Source of the DNA: Chloroflexota bacterium
GTDB taxonomy: Bacteria > Chloroflexota > Limnocylindria > Limnocylindrales > CSP1-4
NCBI GenBank assembly: GCA_029778235.1
Contig: JAKOQS010000045.1
Location: 1-47,095 of the forward strand
Direction of reading: 5' to 3'
DNA: 47,095 nt
Below the pieces are notes generated by a model. That model made no database searches. It had not been told where the DNA came from and saw nothing but the letters and a program-made list of their open reading frames with translations. Made by a program: the position numbers and the translations under genes. The first letter of the stretch is position 1; every line of letters begins with the position of its first letter. This document shows positions 32,274-41,314 of this stretch, in pieces.

Positions 32274-33121
32274 AGCTCGCGCACGAACCGACGGATCACG
32301 CGGGCGAGGCGCGGCCCTGCCTCGCTGCCGGCCTGGAGCACCTCCTCGTGGGAGAGCGGCTCCCCGACGTACCCGGCACCCGGGTTGGTCACGAGGCTGA
32401 CCCCGGCTGCACGCAGGCCTGCCCAGCGGGCGGCGATCGCCTCGAGGACCGTGGACATCCCGACGGCGTCCCCGCCCCAGCCGCGGAGCATCCGCACCTC
32501 CGCAGGGGTCTCGTACGTGGGGCCGAGGAGGCCCACGTAGACGCCCTCCTCGAGCGGGACGTCCTCGGCCTCTCCCGCCGCGTGGAGTCGCGCGCGCAGC
32601 GCCGGCGTCCACGTCTCCGTCTGGTCGGGGAACCGCGGGCCGATCGCGTCCGCATTGGGCCCGAGCAGAGGCGTCAGGCCGGTCATGTTGATGTGGTCCG
32701 CGATCACCATCAGCGTCCCTGCTCCGAAGGAGGGGTTCAGCCCGCCCGCGGCGTTGGTCAGGACGATGGTCCCGGCCCCGAGACGGCCCATCAGCAGCAC
32801 GGGCTGGACGACGAGCCCGGGGTGATGGCCCTCGTAGGCATGGAGCCGGCCCTGCAGCATCGCGACGGGGACGCCGTCGAGCTCGCCGAGGAGCAGGCGG
32901 CCGGCGTGGCCGGGAGCGCTGGCGGCAGGCCAGCCGGGGAGCTCGGCGAAGGGGATCGCGGTGGTCCCGACGAGGCCGTCCGCGAGGCCGCCCAGGCCGG
33001 AGCCCAGGACGATCCCGACACGCGGCACGAGGGAGGTGCGGTGACGCACGGCGGCCTCGAGCGCGTCGAGACGCGCCGGGAGGTCTGAGGGGTGGATGGG
33101 GAGGGCGTGGTCGGTGGACAC
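32261..33121 (-). CDS. Purine-nucleoside phosphorylase, trimeric type
   Basis: The 286-residue protein has GIVLGSGLGGLADGL (phosphate loop, about residues 35-49), GRLHAYEGHHPG (about 92-103), LTNAAGGLNPSF, and LLGPTYETPAEVRML, plus VGMSTVLEAIAARWAG. These are all typical of the class-I PNP/MTAP family (XapA/PunA). It cleaves guanosine or inosine by phosphate to base plus ribose-1-phosphate. The GTG at 33121 has GGAGGATC 8 nt upstream. Its leader has strong secondary structure (33150-33220). Nearby thyX is also nucleotide metabolism but convergent. Confidence 0.93.
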   Translation of the reverse strand: MSTDHALPIHPSDLPARLDALEAAVRHRTSLVPRVGIVLGSGLGGLADGLVGTTAIPFAELPGWPAASAPGHAGRLLLGELDGVPVAMLQGRLHAYEGHHPGLVVQPVLLMGRLGAGTIVLTNAAGGLNPSFGAGTLMVIADHINMTGLTPLLGPNADAIGPRFPDQTETWTPALRARLHAAGEAEDVPLEEGVYVGLLGPTYETPAEVRMLRGWGGDAVGMSTVLEAIAARWAGLRAAGVSLVTNPGAGYVGEPLSHEEVLQAGSEAGPRLARVIRRFVRELPAD

Positions 33122-33149
33122 TCGCTCGATCCTCCGGGAGGTGCTTCCT

Positions 33150-33220
33150 CGCCCGACGGGTCGTCCCCGGCACCGGGATGCCGGTCACGTCCCGTCGGGC
33201 GCGTCCGCCCGGAGGCGGAC
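33150..33220 (-). promoter_or_regulatory. Structured leader of the phosphorylase gene
   Basis: Two adjacent structures lie about 30 bp upstream of the start. One is an 11-bp perfect stem (33150-33160 with 33191-33201) that encloses a 6-bp inner stem CCGGCA/TGCCGG (33067-type pairing at 33167-33172 and 33179-33184). The other is a 7-bp hairpin GTCCGCC/GGCGGAC at 33203-33220. This does not match the purine riboswitch. It could be a regulatory leader RNA or just a fold of GC-rich DNA. Confidence 0.4.
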
Positions 33221-33263
33221 ATGGAAGCGCCCGAAGGAACCAGCTCCGGCTCCGCTCGAACCG

Positions 33264-33466
33264 CCTTGATGTGATCTCGGCGCTCCTCGCGGCTCCGTCG
33301 GCGCGACGCCCACCTTGCGGCGGCCACCTCGCCCGGGACGCGTCCGGCGTTGATGCGATCTCTGCCACGGGCCTCGGGCCCCGTCCCTCCCCCGCCGGCC
33401 TTGATGCGATCTCGGCCACCGGCGTCGGTCCGTTCCCCGGACCCCGAGCCTTGAGGTGATCTCGGC
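33264..33466. repeat. Four copies of an 18-bp interspersed motif
   Basis: The consensus CCTTGATGYGATCTCGGC occurs at 33264, 33348, 33399 and 33449, all in one orientation. Spacings are 84, 51 and 50 bp. It sits in the 714-bp non-coding region 33122-33835, with unrelated DNA between copies. It is shorter and less regular than a CRISPR array. It may be an array of protein-binding sites or a genome-specific repeat. Confidence 0.6.
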
Positions 33467-33536
33467 TCCCGCTGTCCCTGCGGACCCCTTCGGGCAGACC
33501 GAACGATACGGGCGGCCGGAAGGCGGCGCAACGCGG

Positions 33537-33623
33537 TTGTCCACGAAATCGCGGCGCATGGGCGGGAAGATATCCACGGAACGCGTCCCGTCGTGGACGG
33601 GCTGTGGAGAACGGTGTGGACGG
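33537..33623. other. Cluster of DnaA-box-like sequences
   Basis: Five 9-mers with a TCCAC(A/G) core lie within 87 bp: TTGTCCACG (33537-33545), ATATCCACG (33570-33578), and on the minus strand CCGTCCACG (33592-33600), TTCTCCACA (33603-33611) and CCGTCCACA (33615-33623). TTGTCCACG differs from the TTGTCCACA box at one position. There is no AT-rich unwinding element and dnaA/dnaN are not near. It may be a DnaA-binding or titration site; origin function is unproven. Confidence 0.4.
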
Positions 33624-33664
33624 CGGGTCGCCCGGACCGGCACGGCGGGTCGCCCGGGCCGACA
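33621..33664. repeat. 22-bp tandem repeat, two copies
   Basis: Two adjacent 22-bp units begin CGGCGGGTCGCCCGG and differ at two positions. They follow the DnaA-box-like cluster directly in the same non-coding region. From 33665 to 33835 nothing else is recognisable. Confidence 0.55.
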
Positions 33665-33835
33665 CGGCCGGGAGCCGGGGGCCGCTCGCGCCGAGGCCCG
33701 ACGAGGCGATCCGGGGCGCGGGGCGCACCTACGTCCGGCCCCGGACGGACCGAGGCCCCGCCGCCGGGACGGTCGGGGCCTCGGGATCCAGCCGGGTCGG
33801 TCGGTCCCGCGCGGCGCGGGTCCGCCGAGCGCAGG

Positions 33836-34573
33836 TCAGGCGACGGTGCGGACCGTCTTCACCACCATCGTGTGGGCGTACTTGTCGTGCAGGCCCTGCT
33901 TGGTCGGGCTGGCCCACGTCGTGTAGAGCAGCACGAGGAACCAGACGAACGAGATCAGGCCCAGGAGCCAGCCGATGACCGGCGCCGGCCAGAAGGCCTG
34001 CGACAGCGCGGCGGGCCCGAAGAGCGCTGCCCACCGGATGACCGCCTGGTTCATCGTCAGCGTCGCGCCGTTCGACTCGTTGCCGACCTGCAGCGAGAGC
34101 ACCTTCATGCCGATGGTGGCCCGCTGGCTGGTCCAGAGCCAAACGAAGTACGCGAAGCTGACCGCGATGCCCACGGCCGCGCCGAGGACGATCGTGAGGT
34201 AGTTGACCGACGTCAGGTCGCCGATGCTGTTCGCGTTGACCAGGTTGTCGATGTTCACGCTCACCGCCGGCCCGAAGATCGCCCCGACGATGACCTGCAG
34301 GATGCCGCTGACGATCCCGATGAGGATCGCGTCGATGATGTAGGCGATCGACCGATTGAGGACGTCCCCATAGACCAGGCCCATGGGGGCCGGCTGGGCG
34401 GCCGCGTTCCCGGGGATCTGTCGCCCGACGTCGTCGATGGCGCCTCGGGCGCCGGCCGCAGCCTGCGAGGCCGCGTCACCCAGGTCCGGCGGCGAGCCCT
34501 GCGGGGCCGGTGCCCCCGGCTGCCATCCGCCCGCGCCCGCGCCGCCCGGCGCTCCGCCCTGGCCCTCCGTCAC
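33836..34573 (-). CDS. RDD-family membrane protein
   Basis: The 245-residue protein has a 70-residue disordered, Gly/Pro-rich N-terminus, then four predicted membrane helices. The RDD signature is VLNRSIAYIIDAILIGIVSG (Arg-Asp spacing) at about residues 72-91, and ATIGMKVLSLQV follows with DKYAHTMVV near the end. RDD proteins are integral membrane proteins, in some cases Na+/H+ antiport-related; here the role is unknown. The GTG at 34573 has GGAGGGTGGG upstream. Confidence 0.87.
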   Translation of the reverse strand: MTEGQGGAPGGAGAGGWQPGAPAPQGSPPDLGDAASQAAAGARGAIDDVGRQIPGNAAAQPAPMGLVYGDVLNRSIAYIIDAILIGIVSGILQVIVGAIFGPAVSVNIDNLVNANSIGDLTSVNYLTIVLGAAVGIAVSFAYFVWLWTSQRATIGMKVLSLQVGNESNGATLTMNQAVIRWAALFGPAALSQAFWPAPVIGWLLGLISFVWFLVLLYTTWASPTKQGLHDKYAHTMVVKTVRTVA

Positions 34574-34648
34574 AGTCCCACCCTCCGTCTCTGGCGCCCG
34601 CCCGCGGCGAGCGATGCATCTCCGACCGATCCCGGCTTCCCGGCGGGT

Positions 34649-35677
34649 TCATCCCCCGATGGCGAACATCTCGACCCTGGGCAGGCCCTCCGTCTCGTCC
34701 GACCTGATCTCGGAATACCGGTCATCGCGCCCGACCCACACACCTGCGATGGCCGCGCGGATCTCGTCGTCGCTCGCGCCGCCTCGCAGCATGGCGCGAA
34801 GATCGTGCCCGTGCGTCGCGAAGAGGCACGTGTAGAGCTCGCCGACCGCGGAGATCCGTGCGCGGCTGCAGTCCCCGCAGAACGGCTGGGTCACCGACGC
34901 GATCACGCCGATCTCCCCCACCCCGTCGACGTATCGCCAGCGGTCCGCCACCTCGCCGCGGTAGGCGGGCGCCACCGGCTCGAGCGGGTACTCGCGCCCG
35001 ATCGTCTCGACGATCTCGGCCGCCGGCACGACGTCGTCGAGGCGCCAGCCGTTCGCGTGGCCGACGTCCATGTACTCGATGAACCGGATCGTCAGGCCTT
35101 CGGCGCGCGCCCAGCGCGCCAGCGGCAGCACGCTCGCGTCGTTCAACCCGCGCCGGACGACGGTGTTCACCTTGATCGGCTCGAGTCCCGCGTCCCGCGC
35201 GGCATCGATCCCCTCCAGGACGCGCGAGACCGGGAACCCGATCCCGTTCATCCGGGCGAAGACCTCGGGGTCGAGCGAATCCAGGCTCACGGTGATGCGG
35301 CGCAGGCCCGCGTCCGCGAGCGGCTGCGCGAGACGGCGCAGCGCGGCGCCGTTCGTCGTCAGCGTCAGGTCGCGGACGCCGGGGATGGCTGCGAGCATCG
35401 CCACGAAGTCGGGCAGGTCGCGACGGACGAGCGGCTCGCCGCCGGTGATCCGCACCTTCTCCACGCCGAGCGAGACGAAGATGCGGGCGAGGCGCGCGCT
35501 CTCCTCGTACGACAGCAGCTCCGCGCGCGGGACGAACGCGAAGTCGGCCCCGAAGATCTCCGCGGGCATACAGTAGACGCACCGGAAGTTGCACCGGTCC
35601 GTCACGGAGATCCGGAGGTCGTGGAGTCGCCGGCCGAGCAGATCCCGGGCCGGCGCCCCGTCCAGGGGCGCACCCAT
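34649..35677 (-). CDS. moaA: GTP 3',8-cyclase, molybdenum cofactor synthesis
   Basis: The 342-residue radical-SAM enzyme has CNFRCVYCMP (about residues 26-35) for the first [4Fe-4S] cluster, GGEPLVRRDLP for SAM binding, and a C-terminal cluster motif CGDCSRARISAVGELYTC. It ends in the essential Gly-Gly (MFAIGG). It converts GTP to 3',8-cyclo-GTP, the first step to molybdopterin, with MoaC; no moaC is in the window. The ATG at 35677 follows TACGAT (35690-35685) by 7 nt. A second ATG at 35686 overlaps the -10 and is unlikely. Confidence 0.96.
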   Translation of the reverse strand: MGAPLDGAPARDLLGRRLHDLRISVTDRCNFRCVYCMPAEIFGADFAFVPRAELLSYEESARLARIFVSLGVEKVRITGGEPLVRRDLPDFVAMLAAIPGVRDLTLTTNGAALRRLAQPLADAGLRRITVSLDSLDPEVFARMNGIGFPVSRVLEGIDAARDAGLEPIKVNTVVRRGLNDASVLPLARWARAEGLTIRFIEYMDVGHANGWRLDDVVPAAEIVETIGREYPLEPVAPAYRGEVADRWRYVDGVGEIGVIASVTQPFCGDCSRARISAVGELYTCLFATHGHDLRAMLRGGASDDEIRAAIAGVWVGRDDRYSEIRSDETEGLPRVEMFAIGG

Positions 35678-35684
35678 GCAGGGC

Positions 35685-35690
35685 ATCGTA
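35685..35690 (-). promoter_or_regulatory. -10 element TACGAT, leaderless start
   Basis: TACGAT on the minus strand ends 7 nt before the moaA ATG. There is no room for a molybdenum-cofactor riboswitch. Confidence 0.5.
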
Positions 35691-35859
35691 CCGGCATCGG
35701 CAAGAGCGAGGGTCGAAGCCGGGCGGCGGGCGCCTCCGCGGGTGCACAGCCGACCGGGCAGCCGACGCCGCACCTCGCCGTCGGCCGTGGACGGCCCCGC
35801 GTCCTCGGGCGGACGCCCCGGTGTCGCCGCGGCGGCATCCGACGGTCACGGTACGAACT

Positions 35860-35881
35860 GGTGGTGCGTACCGGTACCACC
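35860..35881. promoter_or_regulatory. Inverted repeat in the moaA divergent region
   Basis: GGTGGT (35860-35865) and ACCACC (35876-35881) flank a central GTACCGGTAC-like palindrome in the 301-bp gap (35678-35978) between moaA and the next gene. The gap shows no gene. It is a candidate operator for the divergent gene. Confidence 0.3.
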
Positions 35882-35978
35882 GGCATCCTGTCCGCGCGAC
35901 CCGTCGTCGCCAGACTCGGGGATGCGCGACCGGTGGGAGCGCGCATCGGCCGCAGGGCCGTCGACGAGGTTCACGAGC

Positions 35979-37349
35979 ATGGACACGACCGAGCAGCGAG
36001 CCGGGTTCCGGCTCCCCTGGAGCGACCGGCGGGACCCGCCGGCCCCCGAGGGCGGGGGCGATCCGCCCATGGAGACCGAGGCAGCCGACATGGCTCACGA
36101 CGGCGAGATGGCGCCCGACGCCGGGATGCCCGCCGTGGACACCGAGCTCGAAGCGCCCGATCCCGGCACGCCGGAGGCGGGAGGCGCAGACGGCGCTGCC
36201 GTCGAGACGCCCGTCGTGCGGCGCACGAGCCGGTTCCTTGCGGAGCTCACGCGCGCGATGCACGCCGCCGCCGAGGAGGGCCGCGTCGCGACGCTCGACC
36301 AGCTCCGCGCGGACGGCAAGTCGGCCGTCGAGGAGATCCAGTCGCGGAGCGCCGACGACGCGACGACGATCCGCCGCCGTGCGGACGACGACGTCACCGG
36401 CATCCGAGAATGGTCCAAGTCCGAGATCGCCCGGATCCGCGAGGAGACGGAGCAGCGGATCGCCGGCCGCAAGTCCGACCTCGATCGCGAGCTCGAGGGT
36501 CACGCGGCCATCGTCGAGGCCGAGATCGAGAACGTCCAGTCGCAGGTCGCGGCCTTCGAGGCCGAGATGGACGCGTTCTTCGAGCGGCTCATCGCCGAGG
36601 AGGACCCCGGCCGCTTCGCGGCGCTGGCCGCCAGCCTGCCCGAACCGCCGCCGTTCGCACCCCTCACCGAGGCCGAACGCGCCGCGGTCGTCGCTCGCGC
36701 CACGGGCGCGGCGGTCGAGGGGGATCGTGCCGCCGAGCCCCGGGCCGAAGACGAGCAGCCGTCGGTCGAGGGGACGGCCGAAGGCGACCAGGCGGCCTTC
36801 GAGGGCGGTGAGTCGGAGGTCCAAGCCGCGGTCGAGGACGCGACGGAGGGCATGCAGCCTGAGGCCGAGCAGATGGCGGAGAGCGCGGTCGAAGGCGACC
36901 AGGCCGAAGGCGACCCGCGTCTCGCCACGACCCCGGACTTCGCCGACGCCGAGCGCGACGCACTGGCAGACGTCGCGGCGGCGGACGCCGACGGCTCGTC
37001 CGTCGCCGACGGCTCGATCAGCGCGCGACTCGCCGGGCTCGCCGGTGGGGCGCCCCAGCCCGAGCCGGCCGTGCCGGAGGACGGCCCGGCCGAGGTGTCG
37101 CAGGTGGTCGTGACCGGGCTCACGAGCGTCTCGAGCATCGCGGCGTTCAAGCGGCAGCTCGGTCGCCTCGACGGTGTCCGCGCCGTCACGGTGTCGTCCG
37201 GCCCCTCCGGCGAGTTCGTCTTCGCCGTCACGCACGGCGCCGGCGTCGCACTCGCCGACGGCGTTGCGTCGCTCGGCGGCTTCTCCCCGCAGATCAACCG
37301 CGCGGAGCCCGGCATCCTCGAGCTCACGGCTCACGACCCGGAGGCCTGA
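35979..37349 (+). CDS. Coiled-coil protein of unknown function
   Basis: I do not recognise the family. The 456-residue acidic protein has a Pro/Glu-rich N-terminus, then about 130 helical residues (about 78-205) with heptad-like SKSEIARIREETEQRIAGRK and EAEIENVQSQVAAFEAEMD, ending FFERLIAEEDPGRFAALAASLP. A disordered Glu/Ala/Gly-rich stretch (about 230-365) follows. The last 80 residues look like a small alpha/beta domain: VVVTGLTSVSSIAAFKRQL, a turn, EFVFAVTH, then a helix and strand. The order resembles a ferredoxin-like fold. It has no signal peptide. A GAGG site lies about 11 nt before the ATG. It may be a scaffold or polar-localisation factor. Confidence 0.75.
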   Translation: MDTTEQRAGFRLPWSDRRDPPAPEGGGDPPMETEAADMAHDGEMAPDAGMPAVDTELEAPDPGTPEAGGADGAAVETPVVRRTSRFLAELTRAMHAAAEEGRVATLDQLRADGKSAVEEIQSRSADDATTIRRRADDDVTGIREWSKSEIARIREETEQRIAGRKSDLDRELEGHAAIVEAEIENVQSQVAAFEAEMDAFFERLIAEEDPGRFAALAASLPEPPPFAPLTEAERAAVVARATGAAVEGDRAAEPRAEDEQPSVEGTAEGDQAAFEGGESEVQAAVEDATEGMQPEAEQMAESAVEGDQAEGDPRLATTPDFADAERDALADVAAADADGSSVADGSISARLAGLAGGAPQPEPAVPEDGPAEVSQVVVTGLTSVSSIAAFKRQLGRLDGVRAVTVSSGPSGEFVFAVTHGAGVALADGVASLGGFSPQINRAEPGILELTAHDPEA

Positions 37350-37377
37350 TCCGGACGGGTCCCCACCGACCCCTCAC

Positions 37378-37410
37378 GAGAGCCGGGCCGGCCCTGTCGG
37401 CCCGGCTCTC
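37378..37410. terminator. Bidirectional hairpin terminator
   Basis: A perfect 12-bp stem GAGAGCCGGGCC/GGCCCGGCTCTC with a 9-nt loop lies between two convergent genes, 28 bp after the coiled-coil gene and 6 bp before the stop of the minus-strand gene at 37417. Confidence 0.75.
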
Positions 37411-37416
37411 TCCGTC

Positions 37417-38136
37417 TCAGTCCGCGGGCGCCTCGGTGCCCGGGGACGGCCCCCCGGGCCGGCTCGCGACCTCCGGGCCCGGGCTCGGCCCCTCCTCGTC
37501 TTCGGCCGCGTCGTCCTCCGGCATCGCCAGGACGACGCCGCGCGATGCGAGGACTGCGCGCATCGTCACCTCGTCCACCTGCTCGACATGGGTCAGGTAG
37601 GAGCGGTTCACGAGGATCGTCGTCGGCTCTTCAGGGCCCACGTGGCGCCCGTCCGCCAACCCGGCGATCGCCCCCGTGAACGCCGAGAACAGGTCGGTGC
37701 TGTGCTCGAGCAGCGAGGATGAGTCGAGCCCAGGATAGAGATGGACCGTCCCGACGACCTGGAACGGGGCGAGGTCCACGAGGACGTCGAACATCTCCTT
37801 CGAACGGCGGCGGGCGGCACTCTCCTCCAGGGATCGGGCCGGCATCGTCTCCGGCCGAGCGAACACCAGGAGAAGGTCGAACGGATCGAGCGTCCGGAGG
37901 CCGGGGACCGGCTCGAAGGGCGCGGAGCCGTCCACCGGGGCCCATTCGGCCGAGATCACGGAGATCGGATCGCGGCGGTTGAGCACGTCGAGGAGGCGGC
38001 CTTCGGCGGCCACGCGGCCCCGGATCCGCCAGTCCTCCGTGCAGGCGTCGATCGGCACGCCCTCCTCCTCCGGCGGCCGAGCCTGGATCGCCGGCGCCGG
38101 GGTCGGCTTCTTCCGCAGGAAGTCGAAGAAGGGCAC
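37417..38136 (-). CDS. Protein of unknown function in the acs operon
   Basis: I do not recognise a named family. The 239-residue protein begins with a basic PFFDFLRKK, then a Pro/Glu stretch. It has an alpha/beta-like core: DWRIRGRVAAEGRLLDVLNRRDPISV, LDPFDLLLVFARPE, DVLVDLAPFQVVGTVHLYPG and TTILVNRSYLTHVEQVDEVT. The C-terminal 40 residues are acidic and Pro-rich. The GTG start lies 4 bp after the acs stop, so it is in the same transcript. Co-expression hints at a link to acetate or to the Acs protein, but this is weak inference. Confidence 0.72.
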   Translation of the reverse strand: MPFFDFLRKKPTPAPAIQARPPEEEGVPIDACTEDWRIRGRVAAEGRLLDVLNRRDPISVISAEWAPVDGSAPFEPVPGLRTLDPFDLLLVFARPETMPARSLEESAARRRSKEMFDVLVDLAPFQVVGTVHLYPGLDSSSLLEHSTDLFSAFTGAIAGLADGRHVGPEEPTTILVNRSYLTHVEQVDEVTMRAVLASRGVVLAMPEDDAAEDEEGPSPGPEVASRPGGPSPGTEAPAD

Positions 38137-38140
38137 CCGG

Positions 38141-40105
<1,965 letters not shown>

Positions 40106-40166
40106 GGGCGGTCCTCCACGCGCCGATGGGTCCGCGGCGGGCCGCGAGGCGGCCTGCCGGCGTCCC

Positions 40167-40172
40167 AGTCTA
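40167..40172 (-). promoter_or_regulatory. -10 element TAGACT of the acs operon
   Basis: TAGACT on the minus strand predicts a start near 40160 and a leader of about 55 nt. The same hexamer serves thyX and the GlsB-like gene. Confidence 0.45.
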
Positions 40173-40264
40173 CCGCGGCGCCGTCGCCGGAACGAGGGGT
40201 CGCCTCGCTGGCGGCGCGGCGCGGCGCGCCGGTCGGCACGGTCCTGTCCCGCGCCCGGGCGCGA

Positions 40265-41233
40265 TCATGACGCCGTGCGCGAGCCGCCCGGCGCGTCCGG
40301 CGGACCGCCGCCGGGATGGGTGTCCAGCGCCGACGGGTCCACCGCGACCGTCCCGCCAGGGGCGTCCTTGCCCACGACGATCGCGCCGCGGCGGGCGATC
40401 TCGATCCCCTCCGCCTGGAACGCCGCGAGGAGCCGTCGGCGGAACTCGCCGGGTGCCTCCCAGCGGTCGGCGGCCCGGACGCGGCCACCGACCTTGAGCG
40501 TCACGCCGATGTCGCCGAGCGGGCCGACCCGGATGAGCCGGGGGGCATCGAGCAGGCGTCCCGACCACTCGGGATCGTCGAACATCTCGCGGCCCACGCG
40601 AGCCACGACCGCTGTCGCCCGGTCGATGTCCGTGTCGTACGGCACGACCACGTCGACCGCGAGTCCGGCGTAGAGACGGGTCAGGTTGGACGAGGTCCGG
40701 ATCACGCCGTTGGAGACGCTGTGCACCGTCCCGGTCGCGTCCCGGATGACGGTGCGTCGCAGCGTGATCTCCTCGACCGATCCCTCCACGCCGCCCACCG
40801 CGATCCAGTCGCCGATGAAGTACTGCCCCTCGACGAGGATGAGGATGCCCATCAGGTAGTCGAGGACGATGTCCTGGCCCGCGAGGGTGATCGCGGCGAG
40901 GACGATGCCGAGCCCGGCGATCACGGGCAGGAGGTCGAAGAGCGCGAGGAGGATGAGGAACGCGATGACGATGATGGACCCGCGGAGCAGCTTGCTCACG
41001 AGGTCCTCGACGGTGGCCGCCCGCTTCTCCGCCTCCGCCGCCCGCAGCTCGCGGAGGTCGTCGTCCCCGTCACCTCCGGCGGACCGCATGATCCGGACCG
41101 TCACCCGGTGGACGAGCGGTCGCGCCAGCCGGTAGCCGACGATCAGGACGATCCCCCAGAAGGCGATGGCGAACCAGTTGGCACGCAGGAAGGCGACGAG
41201 GCCGTCCACGTCGCTCGGGTCGAACGTCGGCAT
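40265..41233 (-). CDS. Small-conductance mechanosensitive channel (MscS family)
   Basis: The 322-residue protein has one N-terminal helix (about 14-33), two more segments (about 80-112), and the MscS core. LAAITLAGQDIVLDYLMGILILVEGQYFIGDWIAVGGVEG contains the pore helix and the FxxGDxI motif. EEITLRRTVIRDATGTVHSVSNGVI is the beta domain. It opens under membrane tension to release solutes in hypo-osmotic shock. The C-terminal 40 residues are Gly/Pro-rich. The ATG at 41233 follows TACCAT (41245-41240) by 6 nt, so the gene is leaderless. Confidence 0.92.
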   Translation of the reverse strand: MPTFDPSDVDGLVAFLRANWFAIAFWGIVLIVGYRLARPLVHRVTVRIMRSAGGDGDDDLRELRAAEAEKRAATVEDLVSKLLRGSIIVIAFLILLALFDLLPVIAGLGIVLAAITLAGQDIVLDYLMGILILVEGQYFIGDWIAVGGVEGSVEEITLRRTVIRDATGTVHSVSNGVIRTSSNLTRLYAGLAVDVVVPYDTDIDRATAVVARVGREMFDDPEWSGRLLDAPRLIRVGPLGDIGVTLKVGGRVRAADRWEAPGEFRRRLLAAFQAEGIEIARRGAIVVGKDAPGGTVAVDPSALDTHPGGGPPDAPGGSRTAS

Positions 41234-41239
41234 ACGCGG

Positions 41240-41245
41240 ATGGTA
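41240..41245 (-). promoter_or_regulatory. -10 element TACCAT, leaderless start
   Basis: TACCAT on the minus strand ends 6 nt before the mscS-like ATG at 41233. Confidence 0.5.
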
Positions 41246-41274
41246 GCGACCGCGGCGAGTGCGGCGGGGGCCAT

Positions 41275-41308
41275 CGCCCGGGCGGACCCACGCGGGTCCG
41301 CCCGGGCG
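41275..41308 (-). terminator. Strong hairpin after the HemL-like gene
   Basis: A perfect 15-bp stem CGCCCGGGCGGACCC/GGGTCCGCCCGGGCG with a 4-nt loop starts 6 bp after the stop of the aminotransferase gene on the minus strand and isolates it from the mscS promoter. It lacks a U-tract. Confidence 0.75.
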
Positions 41309-41314
41309 TCGAGG

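Noticed and set aside
33264..33466. CRISPR array
   Set aside because: Repeats are only 18 bp, imperfect and irregularly spaced (84, 51, 50 bp), and there are no cas genes.
33537..33623. Chromosomal origin oriC
   Set aside because: No AT-rich unwinding region, no dnaA, dnaN or gyrB nearby, and only near-match boxes. It is kept as a DnaA-box-like cluster only.
32175..33728. Long open minus-strand frame across the phosphorylase gene and upstream gap
   Set aside because: It is a shadow frame of the real gene. In the gap it only translates the 18-bp repeats, and the repeats change frame.
34686..35700. Molybdenum-cofactor riboswitch before moaA
   Set aside because: The -10 lies 7 nt before the start codon, so there is no leader to hold one.
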